22,991 nt of DNA from Thermoflexales bacterium (GCA_007118795.1 SKQX01000170.1:1-22991), one strand, 5' to 3'; positions 7,410 through 14,806 are shown, counted from the first letter of the stretch. Notes: generated by a model from the letters alone, not told the origin. A program made the numbers and translations.

Positions 7410-7631
7410 CGAGCTGAGTCCGCACATCCACGGACGGGCAGCAGCACGGGGCCTCTCTGTTCGGTCCAGGCGGTCACAAAGGTGTACCCGGTCGCGGCTA
7501 AAGCCCGAAGGCCGCGACTCGCGTCTCTGGGAGTCGGGTCCGGGCTCAGGAGTGACAGCACGGGCCGATGTCTCCACCGCGAGCGAAGGGGGAGGCCCCA
7601 GAGGACGGCAGATTCGAGATCTGACCCGTCG
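7410..7631. other. Convergent intergenic region with palindrome
   Basis: This lies between the end of the rseP operon and the end of radC. It contains a perfect 8-bp inverted repeat (7491-7498/7511-7518) and 'tcaggagtgacag' near 7547, which resembles the repeat-associated motif at 527-539. No T-tract terminator is visible on either strand. Confidence 0.5.
7491..7518. repeat. Inverted repeat, 8-bp arms (GTCGCGGC)
   Basis: GTCGCGGC (7491-7498) and GCCGCGAC (7511-7518) flank a 12-nt loop that itself contains AAGCCC. Between convergent genes it may serve as a bidirectional transcript end or be a dispersed palindromic repeat. Confidence 0.55.
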
Positions 7632-8330
7632 CTACTCGAATCCCAATCCGCGCTCGCGCAGGCTCACAAAACGCTGCTGACCAATGATCAGATGATCCAG
7701 GAGATCAATGTTGAGCAGCTGACCCGCTGCGATCAGCTGTCGGGTCACCTCCACATCCTCGGGCGATGGTGATGGGTCACCCGAGGGATGATTATGCGCC
7801 ACAATGACGGCTGCGCAGCCGCGCTTCACAGCGTCTCGGAAGACCTCGGCCACCCGTATGTGGGAGGCGTTTAGGGTGCCAACGTAGACGGTCTCAGAGC
7901 CGAGCAAGTGGTTGCGGGTATCCAGATACAGAACTCGGAAGTTCTCCTGCTCAAGATGGCCCATCTCCGCCATCAGAAGCTGGGCTACGTCGGAGGGCGA
8001 ACGGACGACGAGACGATCCTCCTGGGTGGCGACGAGCAGGCGTCGTCCGAGCTCCAGCGCCGCCTTGAGTTGCGCCGTCTTGGCATCCCCCAGCCCCCGT
8101 TCAGCGCGTAACTCGGCGAAGCTGGCACGCGCCAGACCGGTCAGGCCGTCGTAGGTGGAGAGCAAGCGGCTGGCCATGTCCAGCGCACTCTCTCCGCCGA
8201 CACCGGTGCGCAGGATAATGGCCAGGAGCTCCGCGTTGGAGAGGGCTGCCTCACCAACCAGGAGAAGCCGTTCGCGCGGTCGTTCCTCCAGAGGTAGCTC
8301 CTTCATCGTAGGCCGCATTGGTTGGTTCAT
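7632..8330 (-). CDS. radC: RadC-family JAB1/MPN-domain protein
   Basis: A 232-residue protein with the RadC layout: an N-terminal helix-hairpin-helix region (about 20-95, LSNAELLAIILRTG and LRAERGLGDAKTAQLKAALELG) and a C-terminal JAMM metal-binding domain with HNHPSG (H179, H181) and D192 of the H-x-H-x10-D motif. The link to DNA repair comes from historical naming; the biochemical role is unsettled, and some relatives occur in mobile-element contexts. The start at ATG 8330 is preceded by AGAGGT close by. A longer frame reaches 8408 but lacks a ribosome binding site and family similarity. It is in the same orientation as the upstream lipoprotein gene, about 170 bp away. Confidence 0.93.
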   Translation of the reverse strand: MNQPMRPTMKELPLEERPRERLLLVGEAALSNAELLAIILRTGVGGESALDMASRLLSTYDGLTGLARASFAELRAERGLGDAKTAQLKAALELGRRLLVATQEDRLVVRSPSDVAQLLMAEMGHLEQENFRVLYLDTRNHLLGSETVYVGTLNASHIRVAEVFRDAVKRGCAAVIVAHNHPSGDPSPSPEDVEVTRQLIAAGQLLNIDLLDHLIIGQQRFVSLRERGLGFE

Positions 8331-8355
8331 GGTTACCTCTCTGGGTTGGTTCAGG

Positions 8356-8377
8356 GTCGGTAGGGCGTCATACCGAC
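8356..8377 (-). promoter_or_regulatory. Inverted repeat in the radC leader
   Basis: GTCGGTA (8356-8362) and TACCGAC (8371-8377) form a perfect 7-bp inverted repeat with 8-nt spacing, 26 bp upstream of the radC start. It could be an RNA hairpin or an operator. No known regulator site is recognised. Confidence 0.35.
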
Positions 8378-8502
8378 GGGCGCGACATTGCTGTGCCGCT
8401 TCGCTCATCAGCCATCGAGCCTGCGCCGGAGGGGCCTACTTGACGTCGGCCCGCGAGCCGATGAGAGGTCAGTGAGAGACTGCTGAACGACCCGCCGCTG
8501 CG

Positions 8503-9756
8503 CTAGTGGTCAATCAGAATCGTCTCGATGGTGTCCGGTTCTGGCTCATCGGGCCCGCGGGTTCTCGCGGTGAGGCTCTCGGCGACCTCCATGCCTTCGA
8601 CTACGCGACCTATGATGGTGAAACTCCCCGTCATCTGTGGCTGGGGCGTGTAGGTGATGAAGAAGGAACTGCTGTTCAGATCGGGCGCACCGATATAGAG
8701 GGCAAGCAGACCGGCCTCGTCGAACGAGAGATCATCCGTGAGCTCATCTTCGCAGTAGTAACCCGAGAAAGGCAACGCAGTCCCTGAATTCGTGGGATCC
8801 CCGCTGAGAGCAACCTGCTCGTGGTTCACGAAGAAGAAATCGAGGCCGTCATACCAGCCCTCCTGAGCCAGGAAGGCGAAGCTGTTGACGTTGGTAGGAG
8901 CCTGGCCCGAGAAGAGTTCAACGGTGATGTCGCCTTTGCTCGTGCGGATTGTCGCCATGTAGTCCTCGTCGGGATCGATCACCTGAGGCGGGGGCGATGG
9001 GTACATCCTATCTGGCGTGGCAACCAAACCGATGAAACCCTCGAGTTGACCGAAGCCGCCAAACTGCTGAGTCGGGTAGAAGATATTGTTGACCACGTAG
9101 GTGGGAGTAGCCATCTGCCCGTACTGCTGATAGGCTTCGTAATCGGCCAGGATCTGTTCCTGAAAAACGTGTTCCGTGAGGGCGTCTTCGAAGCGTTCGC
9201 TGTCGAGCTCCAAGGCTTCAGCGTAGCCGACCAGGGTCTCCAGGAGTTGCTCCTCTGAGAGACCACTCCATTCTTGTTGTTTTTCATAAAGGAGGTCGTG
9301 CATCTCCCAGAACATCCCCTGAGCGGCAGCAGCCTCCGAGGCCTCAGCGGTGATGAGGGCCTTATCGTGCATGCTGGTCAAGGGAAGGTGACGATAGACG
9401 AAACGGATATCGTCACCATATACGTCCCTAAGGTAATGACGCAAGGTGTGAAGCCCAGAGCAGGCGGGACACTCGAAGTCGGCATACTCGATGAACGTGA
9501 TGGGAGCGTCTTCCGGGCCCACCGCGTGATCGTCCTCGGTGACGGGCGGAACCGGGGACTCGGGCGGCAGGCTGAAAGCCTGGCAGGTAGCCGATGCGGT
9601 GGGCACCTCGGGGGTGGCTGGATCTTCCAGGCTCGCATCCGGTGTCACGGACACGGGAGAGGGTGAGGGCGGGGGGGTGGCTTCCGGGGCCGGCTGGGCG
9701 CAGCCGGCGGCGAATCCTAACAGTAATACGAGCGTCAGTAAGACGGCTCTACGCAC
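8503..9756 (-). CDS. Lipoprotein fusing a DsbA-like thioredoxin domain to a degenerate cyclophilin domain
   Basis: A 417-residue exported lipoprotein. The N-terminus has a hydrophobic signal with lipobox FAAGC (C19), followed by a Pro/Thr/Ser-rich linker (20-70). A DsbA-like domain (about 75-250) has the redox motif CPAC (C96, C99) in YADFECPACSGLH and the cis-Pro TP at 217-218. A cyclophilin-type peptidyl-prolyl isomerase fold follows (about 266-415) with SKGDITVELF, SGDPTNSG, SSFFIT and GRVVEGMEV. The usual FHR of the active site reads FFF (317-319), so catalytic Arg55 of human CypA numbering is Phe. Gln63 is Leu (L327), Gln111 is Ser and His126 is replaced, so isomerase activity is doubtful. 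GTG 9756 is chosen because AGGAGG lies 5 bp upstream and the lipoprotein signal starts there; the frame continues upstream without a signal. It probably acts outside the membrane in oxidative folding or reduction. Confidence 0.9.
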   Translation of the reverse strand: MRRAVLLTLVLLLGFAAGCAQPAPEATPPPSPSPVSVTPDASLEDPATPEVPTASATCQAFSLPPESPVPPVTEDDHAVGPEDAPITFIEYADFECPACSGLHTLRHYLRDVYGDDIRFVYRHLPLTSMHDKALITAEASEAAAAQGMFWEMHDLLYEKQQEWSGLSEEQLLETLVGYAEALELDSERFEDALTEHVFQEQILADYEAYQQYGQMATPTYVVNNIFYPTQQFGGFGQLEGFIGLVATPDRMYPSPPPQVIDPDEDYMATIRTSKGDITVELFSGQAPTNVNSFAFLAQEGWYDGLDFFFVNHEQVALSGDPTNSGTALPFSGYYCEDELTDDLSFDEAGLLALYIGAPDLNSSSFFITYTPQPQMTGSFTIIGRVVEGMEVAESLTARTRGPDEPEPDTIETILIDH

Positions 9757-9959
9757 AATAACCTCCTGATCTACGTGCGACGGCAACCGAGACCACTCCG
9801 GCTTCTGAGTCCGCGTGCCGTGCTGGACCCGACCAGACTGTCGCTCCTCGAAATGGCCGACACGGTCGTCACGGTCATCGCCACGGCAACGGGGCACACT
9901 GGGGCACGTCTACAGCCCGGGTGGAGCCCGAGTGTCTCTAGCTGAAATCTGCAGCTCAT

Positions 9960-9987
9960 TTGACCCTGCGATTGTACCACATAAGAT
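9960..9987 (+). promoter_or_regulatory. Candidate plus-strand promoter with no gene directly downstream
   Basis: TTGACC (9960-9965), 16 bp, then TAAGAT (9982-9987). Transcription would start near 9994 and run through the palindrome at 10100-10122. The nearest plus-strand gene, pcm, starts nearly 800 bp away, so it may drive an untranslated RNA or be a chance match. Confidence 0.35.
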
Positions 9988-9999
9988 GCGCCTCGACCA
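9971..9999 (-). promoter_or_regulatory. Candidate minus-strand promoter of the lipoprotein gene
   Basis: On the minus strand TACAAT (complement of 9971-9976) is preceded at 17 bp by a weak TGGTCG (complement of 9994-9999). This would leave a leader of about 208 nt before GTG 9756. It overlaps the plus-strand promoter candidate, so the two would compete. Confidence 0.3.
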
Positions 10000-10099
10000 T
10001 GCGATAAGGGGATGTGTTTTGACGACCCCCTCGCACCTCGGCGGTGCCGGGCTGGGGCTCTCCATTTTGGGGATGGAGGGCGACCGGAAAGAGGTAGTC

Positions 10100-10122
10100 C
10101 CGATGGTCGAATCGACCATCGG
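10100..10122. repeat. Perfect 11-bp palindrome
   Basis: CCGATGGTCGA (10100-10110) and TCGACCATCGG (10112-10122) are exact inverted copies around one central A. The near-absent spacer argues for a DNA-level site (a dimeric protein operator or cruciform) more than an RNA hairpin, since no usable loop remains unless the inner pairs open. Confidence 0.65.
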
Positions 10123-10385
10123 AGTGGAGGCGCTTGGCAGGGAGAGGTAGCCGATGTACAATCGACTGCAGGTTGTTGCAGGGAGGGGTTCGAATCCCTC
10201 ACCAGGGTTTTGAGGGCGACCTGAGATGGGGTGGGGGAATCAAGGGCACGGGTAGATGAGGATTCCGCCGACACTACTGAAGAGGAAGGTGTCTCATGCC
10301 TGATGCTGCCAGCGATCAAGGGAGGAGTTTGCCAGGGCAGCAGAGAGCGGCCGTGGAAGCTGTATACAGGCGAACGGTAGACTGC

Positions 10386-10720
10386 GCGGAGCGAGGTTGG
10401 TGAAGCTGTCGGGAGTTACGACCCCTCTCACCCTAACCCTCTCCCCCGGGGGGAGAGGAATCATTGGCCTGGCGCACCGTCAGGCTAGGTCTCAACGTGC
10501 GGAGCGAGGTTGGTGAAGCTGTCGGGAGTTACGACCCCCCTCACCCTAACCCTCTCCCCCGGGGGGAGAGGAATCATTGGCCTGGCGCACCGTCAGGCTA
10601 GGTCTCAACGTGCGGAGCGAGGTTGATGAAGGTATCTGGAGTTAGGACCCCCCTCACCCTAACCCTCTCCCCTGGGGGAGAGGGATCATTGGCCTGGGGA
10701 ACCGTCAGGCTGGATCCCAC
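10386..10720. repeat. Tandem array of three 113-bp repeats with palindromic core
   Basis: Units start at 10386, 10499 and 10612, each with GCGGAGCGAGGTTG; the period is exactly 113 bp for the first two. Units 1 and 2 appear to differ at only one base (10426 region, CCCCT versus CCCCC), while unit 3 (to about 10720) is diverged and slightly shorter. Each carries CCCTCACCCTAACCCTCTCC followed by a G-rich complement; in unit 1 the core is a 10-bp stem 10438-10447/10449-10458. This core matches a widely seen class of bacterial intergenic palindromic repeats. The unit spacing and lack of unique spacers exclude a CRISPR. Confidence 0.85.
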
Positions 10721-10781
10721 CTAGCCAAGGATTTGCCACTGCGAAGAAAGGCAGCAGGATTCGAACGATGGAGAGAGCCTA

Positions 10782-11408
10782 ATGCTCGTTGAAGCTATCA
10801 GGAGTCGTGGGATCACGGATGAAGATGTCCTGCGGGCTATGGAAGAGGTCCCCCGCCACTTATTCGTGCCCGAGGACCAGCGAGACGCCGCTTATGGGGA
10901 CTACCCACTTCCGATTGGATTCGGTCAAACCATCTCCCAGCCCTATGTGGTCGCGATGATGACGGAGCTTCTGGAGTTGGAGGAGGGTGACCGGGTTCTG
11001 GAAGTGGGCACGGGCTCGGGCTATCAGGCAGCCGTGCTGGCGGAGCTTCCCAATGTGGAAGTGTACACCGTGGAGATCATCCCAGAACTGGCGGAAGAGG
11101 CCAAGGAGACGCTGGAGTCGCTGGGGTATGAGAACGTCCATCTCAAACAGGGGGACGGATACTACGGTTGGTCGGAGCACGCTCCGTACGATGGCATCAT
11201 CGTCACCGCTGCCCCAGACCACGTTCCGCAACCGTTGAAGGAACAGCTGGCGGTGGGAGGACGGATGGTCATCCCGATTGGTCCGCGGGGTGGCTATCAG
11301 ACTCTTTGGAAGTTCGTGAAGCAGCCCGACGGGGAGTTGACCGCTTACGACGAAGGCGGGGTCGCCTTCGTTCCGTTCACCGGTGAGGCGGGGCGAGAGA
11401 GCGCGTAG
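10782..11408 (+). CDS. pcm: Protein-L-isoaspartate O-methyltransferase
   Basis: A 208-residue SAM-dependent methyltransferase that methylates L-isoaspartyl residues in aged proteins and starts their repair. Family marks are RGITDEDVLRAMEEVPRHLFVP, the substrate region PLPIGFGQTISQPYVVAMM, the SAM motif I VLEVGTGSGYQAAVLAEL (about 70-87), YTVEIIPELA (motif post-I), and GIIVTAAPDHVPQPLKEQLAVGGRMVIPIG. ATG 10782 follows GGAGAGAG with short spacing. The N-terminus is a little shorter than in many homologues but begins at the conserved helix. It stands alone: a repeat array lies to its left and a 454-bp gap to its right. No clear promoter was found. Confidence 0.95.
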   Translation: MLVEAIRSRGITDEDVLRAMEEVPRHLFVPEDQRDAAYGDYPLPIGFGQTISQPYVVAMMTELLELEEGDRVLEVGTGSGYQAAVLAELPNVEVYTVEIIPELAEEAKETLESLGYENVHLKQGDGYYGWSEHAPYDGIIVTAAPDHVPQPLKEQLAVGGRMVIPIGPRGGYQTLWKFVKQPDGELTAYDEGGVAFVPFTGEAGRESA

Positions 11409-11862
11409 GGCCCGAGTTTGCCACACCACGTCAAGGTTCGGCGACACGGCGCTGAGAAGCAAGGTTACAGGGATTAGGGCCAGTACGACAACGCCTGATC
11501 CCACGAACCCCCACACCAAGCGGCCCGGCCCGTAGGAGGCAAGCCCTTGAGTCGGAGCGATGGCCTCCGTCTCGCAAGCACTAGCCCACGATCCTCGCGG
11601 TGGGTGAGAGTAGTTGCCTGGGCTCGACTACTTCAGCTCGGTGGCCTATGGGCTGCTGTTCCATCACAGGGTCGGTACTCGGTAACTCATTGTCCACTAT
11701 GTCGGGGGAACTTCGCATCTGCCCCCAGGCGGAGAGGGGCGGATACAGACGACGGGAGGACGCGGCCGATGGGACGAGCGGGGGATACTCGAGGTGGCGT
11801 GGCTCTCCGCTGGTGGAGCCGGAGGAGATAAGCAGGGTGGGGCTTATCGGTGGGAGGACCGG
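11409..11862. other. Intergenic region, no convincing gene
   Basis: A 454-bp gap between pcm and the THEP1 gene. Short open frames on both strands have no family features or ribosome binding sites. On the minus strand, 11409-11519 would encode a hydrophobic stretch, but that frame runs on antisense through most of pcm and is treated as a shadow. I see no strong promoter or terminator. Confidence 0.5.
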
Positions 11863-12393
11863 ATGGGAAGGACACTGCTACTGACGGGGCGACCGGGCAT
11901 CGGGAAGACGACAGTGATCAGGGAAGTAGCGGACCGGTTGAGGGATCGGGCCGGAGGATTCTACACGGAGGAGATCCGCGATCAGAGGGGGCGTCGAAGG
12001 GGCTTCCGACTGGTGACACTGGGCGGCGACGAGGCAGTAATGGCTCACACCGATCTGCGGAGGGAGGGCCGACCAGCGGTGGGCCGCTACGGCGTGGACC
12101 TGGCAGCCATCGACGGCGTGGGAGTGGCTGCCCTCCGGCGGGCGGTGGCGGCGGATCTCGTGGTCATCGTGGACGAGGTGGGGAAGATGGAACTGTTCAG
12201 CGAGGCCTTCAGGAGGAGCGTCCGCCAAGCAGTAGAAGGCTCGAATCCAGTTCTTGGCACAGTGATGAGAGGCACACACCCCTGGGTTGACGAACTGAGG
12301 AGGAGACCAGAGGTGGAAGTGTTGGTCATCACTGGCGAGAACCGCGATGGTATGGCCGACCGGGTTTGGAGATGGATTGGCGTTGACGCATAG
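11863..12393 (+). CDS. THEP1-family nucleoside-triphosphatase
   Basis: A 176-residue P-loop NTPase of the THEP1/NTPase_1 family (hydrolyses NTPs, mainly ATP and GTP; cellular role unclear). Walker A is GRPGIGKTT (9-17), Walker B VVIVDEVGKMELFS (100-113). The family-typical GGFYTEEIRDQRGRRRGFRLV (31-51) and ITGENRD near the end are present. ATG 11863 is chosen because GGGAGG (11852-11857) lies 5 bp before it and the protein then begins directly with the P-loop strand; an upstream GTG at 11794 would add an unconserved 23 residues. Length matches the family. The promoter of the next gene overlaps its last codons. Confidence 0.9.
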   Translation: MGRTLLLTGRPGIGKTTVIREVADRLRDRAGGFYTEEIRDQRGRRRGFRLVTLGGDEAVMAHTDLRREGRPAVGRYGVDLAAIDGVGVAALRRAVAADLVVIVDEVGKMELFSEAFRRSVRQAVEGSNPVLGTVMRGTHPWVDELRRRPEVEVLVITGENRDGMADRVWRWIGVDA

Positions 12394-12411
12394 TCCAAAT
12401 AGCGGTACAAT
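12383..12411 (+). promoter_or_regulatory. Strong sigma-70-type promoter of the R3H-AAA ATPase gene
   Basis: TTGACG (12383-12388), exactly 17 bp, then TACAAT (12406-12411). The -35 box lies within the last codons of the THEP1 gene. Transcription would start near 12418 and give a leader of about 149 nt before ATG 12567. Confidence 0.75.
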
Positions 12412-12425
12412 CATGTCCATATGGC

Positions 12426-12498
12426 GTCTGCCAACCGAGGGTTCTCGACAGGCCGAGGAGGAACGGCTGACCTTGGGGAAATCAGAGTCCGGGCAGAC
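12426..12498 (+). promoter_or_regulatory. Possible structured leader (multi-stem) before the R3H-AAA gene
   Basis: GTCTGCC (12426-12432) pairs perfectly with GGCAGAC (12492-12498). Inside are CGAG/CTCG (12436-12439/12444-12447, 4-nt loop), GCCG/CGGC (12452-12455/12464-12467) with AGGAGGAA exposed in the loop, and a weaker CTGA/TCAG pair. This would make a multi-way junction. An AGGAGG-preceded TTG at 12473 could start a 15-codon leader peptide ending at TAG 12518-12520. I recognise no known riboswitch. Confidence 0.35.
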
Positions 12499-12566
12499 AA
12501 CGCGGTCGGCGGGCGATTAGATACTGAGTGATCGAGTTGATAGAAGTTCAGCACCTGATGTAAGAT

Positions 12567-14153
12567 ATGATTGATGCGAAGGATCATCTGTATAATCACA
12601 TAACTGACAATCTCGATGCCATGATGGGCATCCTTCCGGAGGACATTCGGGCTGTCTTGGAGAAGAAGGGTCGGCGGGATGACCTATTGGAGGTCATCCT
12701 AGACCTGGGGCGTGTGCCGACAGCACGCTATACGGACGGCGAGGTCGTACTCCGTGAGACGGAGGTGACCCGGGACGAAATCCGGCAGGTGGTAGGCCGA
12801 ATCGGCGAGTTTGACGAGGACAACCGCGCGGGTATTGCGCGGACGCTTCATCGGATTGCAGCAATCCGGAATCGTAAAGGCGATATCGTAGGTTTGACCT
12901 GCCGCGTGGGCAGGGCCGTTTTCGGCACCATGGCGATCATCCAGGACATCGTGGAGAGCGGCAACAGTATCCTGTTATTGGGACGCCCGGGCGTGGGTAA
13001 AACGACAATGCTGCGTGAGGCAGCTCGCGTTCTTGCAGAGAAGAAACGGGTCGTCATCGTAGACACGTCGAACGAGATCGGAGGGGACGGCGATATCCCC
13101 CATCCTGCAATCGGTCGAGCACGCCGCATGCAGGTGGAGGCCCCGACGTTACAGCACGAGGTGATGATCGAAGCCGTCGAAAACCACAATCCCGAGGTGA
13201 TCGTGATCGACGAGATCGGTCGAGAGCTGGAAGCCGTGGCGGCCCGAACCATCGCTGAGCGGGGCGTACAGCTTATTGGGACCGCTCACGGCAACACGCT
13301 GGACAATCTGCTCATGAATCCAACGCTCTCTGACTTGGTTGGTGGTGTCGAGAGTGTGACCCTGTCGGATGAGGAGGCACGGCGGCGCAAGACACAGAAG
13401 ACGATCCTGGAGCGGCGTGCGCCTCCGACGTTTGACGTCCTGATCGAGTTGGAGGCACGGCAGCGGCTGATCGTCCACGAGAGTGTAGCCCATTCGGTCG
13501 ACGCCCTGCTGAGAGGGCGGGAGCGTCTGCAGGTTGAGCGGCGCTACCGGGATGAATCGGGAGAGATCGCGACCGAGACCACAACGCCCGTGTCATTGCA
13601 GGACCGTGAGCGAGGCCAGAGAGGGATGCGAAGCAAGCCGATGCCTGGGGGCCCGGTGGTGTCCGAAGCGGAGACCGTGCTCTCCGCCGCTGAAGAACCG
13701 ATCCGCGTCTACTCTTACGGGATCAACCGAAACCGGCTTCGGAAAGCGGCGAAGCGTGTGCACGCGCCGATCCACCTGGTGAAGGACATGGGCGAGGCGG
13801 ATCTGATGGTGACGACGAAGGAGTTCTACGGCCACCGGACGAAGGTGATTCAGGAAGCGGAGCAGCGCGACCTACCGATCTACGTGTTGCGCAGCGACAC
13901 CATAGGTCAGATGCAGAGTTGTCTCGGGGAGGTGTTCGACATCGAGAGCGGGGAGGCCAAGCCGCTGGATCAGGCGCTGGCAGAGGCAGAGAGGGCCATC
14001 GACCAGGTGCTGAGCGGTGAGACAGAGGCCATCCTGTCTCCGCAGAACGCGTACGTCCGTCGTCGGCAGCACGAATTGGCACGGGCGGCCGATCTCGCGT
14101 CGATGTCCCGGGGCAAGGAGCCTCATCGGCGCGTGCGCATCTTCCAGAGGTAG
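12567..14153 (+). CDS. R3H-domain AAA ATPase (Ycf45/SpoIIIAA-like)
   Basis: A 528-residue ATPase with a nucleic-acid-binding tail. The N-terminal half contains the SpoIIIAA/Ycf45-type ATPase: GRPGVGKTT Walker A (139-147), VDTSNEIGGDGDIPHPAIGRARRMQV (165-190), and VIVIDEIGRE Walker B (211-220). A middle segment (about 370-450) has IRVYSYGINRNRL and a KEFYGHRTKVIQEAEQRDLPIYVLRS element. The C-terminus is an R3H domain (RRRQHELA with R-x3-H, then SRGKEPHRRVRIF), which binds single-stranded nucleic acid. Proteins of this design are known from cyanobacteria, plastids and Chloroflexota; their role is not settled. ATG 12567 has only a weak ribosome binding site, but the protein start fits. It ends 2 bp before tmk, so they form one transcript. 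Confidence 0.92.
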   Translation: MIDAKDHLYNHITDNLDAMMGILPEDIRAVLEKKGRRDDLLEVILDLGRVPTARYTDGEVVLRETEVTRDEIRQVVGRIGEFDEDNRAGIARTLHRIAAIRNRKGDIVGLTCRVGRAVFGTMAIIQDIVESGNSILLLGRPGVGKTTMLREAARVLAEKKRVVIVDTSNEIGGDGDIPHPAIGRARRMQVEAPTLQHEVMIEAVENHNPEVIVIDEIGRELEAVAARTIAERGVQLIGTAHGNTLDNLLMNPTLSDLVGGVESVTLSDEEARRRKTQKTILERRAPPTFDVLIELEARQRLIVHESVAHSVDALLRGRERLQVERRYRDESGEIATETTTPVSLQDRERGQRGMRSKPMPGGPVVSEAETVLSAAEEPIRVYSYGINRNRLRKAAKRVHAPIHLVKDMGEADLMVTTKEFYGHRTKVIQEAEQRDLPIYVLRSDTIGQMQSCLGEVFDIESGEAKPLDQALAEAERAIDQVLSGETEAILSPQNAYVRRRQHELARAADLASMSRGKEPHRRVRIFQR

Positions 14154-14155
14154 GC

Positions 14156-14806
14156 TTGGCAGGCAGCGTCTCGAAGGGCGCTTTCATCACCTTTGAGGGC
14201 CCTGACGGGAGTGGCAAGACCACCCAGGCCCAGCTTCTAGTTAGGTGGCTTCGGGATCAAGGGTATGAAGCGCTCCTCACGCGGGAACCGGGCGGCACCA
14301 AGATAGGCGACCAGATCCGGGACGTACTGCACCGCTCCGATAACGTGGGCATGGACCCCCGGACGGAGTTTCTTCTCTACTCAGCTTCACGAGCCCAACA
14401 CGTCTCGCAGGTCATCCTGCCGGCACTGGGAGCCGGTACCGTGGTAGTTAGCGATCGATACGCAGACAGCTCTCTGGCCTATCAGGGATATGGTCGGGGC
14501 CTCGCCCTGGGGATGGTGAGGATGATCACCGATTTTGCGACACAGGGCGTAAGACCCTGTCTTACTCTGTACCTGGATATCCCCCCCGATGAAGGGCTAG
14601 AGCGGCGGGTGCTGGGCGGAGAGGAATGGAACCGGATGGATGCGGAGAAGCTTGCCTTCCATCGACGGGTCCGATCAGGTTACCTGGAGCTAGCTGACGC
14701 GGACCCAGCGCGTTGGAGCGTGCTCAGCGCCAATCGCTCAATGGAAGAGCTACAGGCTGAGATTCGGGCCGCGGTGTCCGCGCATCTTGGGCGGGGCGCG
14801 AACTAG
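14156..14806 (+). CDS. tmk: Thymidylate kinase
   Basis: A 216-residue dTMP kinase that makes dTDP for DNA synthesis. The P-loop is FEGPDGSGKTT (13-23), TREPGGT (42-48) is the family mark that contacts the phosphates, and SDRYADSSLAYQG (99-111) is the conserved DR(Y/F) motif. The LID region (ERRVLGGEEWNRMDAEKLAFHRRVRSGYLEL) is present but with a shortened arginine-rich lid. The start is TTG 14156, preceded by AGAGG at 5 bp; no closer ATG fits the conserved N-terminus. It follows the R3H-AAA gene by 2 bp. The gene ends facing the FmdB gene. Confidence 0.95.
   Translation: MAGSVSKGAFITFEGPDGSGKTTQAQLLVRWLRDQGYEALLTREPGGTKIGDQIRDVLHRSDNVGMDPRTEFLLYSASRAQHVSQVILPALGAGTVVVSDRYADSSLAYQGYGRGLALGMVRMITDFATQGVRPCLTLYLDIPPDEGLERRVLGGEEWNRMDAEKLAFHRRVRSGYLELADADPARWSVLSANRSMEELQAEIRAAVSAHLGRGAN

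Larger units (their letters stand above)
9757..10385. other. Intergenic region with promoter-like sequences and palindrome
   Basis: I find no convincing protein gene. The stretch contains overlapping divergent promoter-like sequences (9960-9999), a perfect 11-bp palindrome (10100-10122), a 10-bp direct repeat GAGGGCGACC (10076-10085 and 10212-10221), and an isolated tRNA T-arm-like segment (about 10183-10205) without the rest of a tRNA. Together with the repeat array to its right it separates the lipoprotein gene from pcm by about 1 kb. Confidence 0.6.

Noticed and set aside
6552..7577. Minus-strand frame of 341 codons
   Set aside because: Antisense shadow in GC-rich DNA, no recognisable domains and no ribosome binding site.
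10081..10097. GACCGGAAAGAGGTAG as a possible signal-recognition-particle RNA tip
   Set aside because: The flanking bases do not form the conserved symmetric helix around GGAA, so it does not match the SRP RNA motif.
10183..10205. tRNA-like T-arm (GGTTCGAATCC with flanking GAGGG/CCCTC)
   Set aside because: The stem needs an 8-nt loop or a mismatch, no acceptor-stem partner (CCCTGGT-type) lies 70-95 bp upstream, and there is no D-arm. No integrase is near, so an att site is not supported either.
10386..10720. CRISPR-like array
   Set aside because: The repeat unit is 113 bp with no unique spacers between copies; it is a simple tandem duplication.
10860..11519. Minus-strand reading frame of 219 codons with a hydrophobic start
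   Set aside because: Most of it is antisense to pcm, whose family motifs are clear; no ribosome binding site. Only the first 37 codons lie outside pcm.
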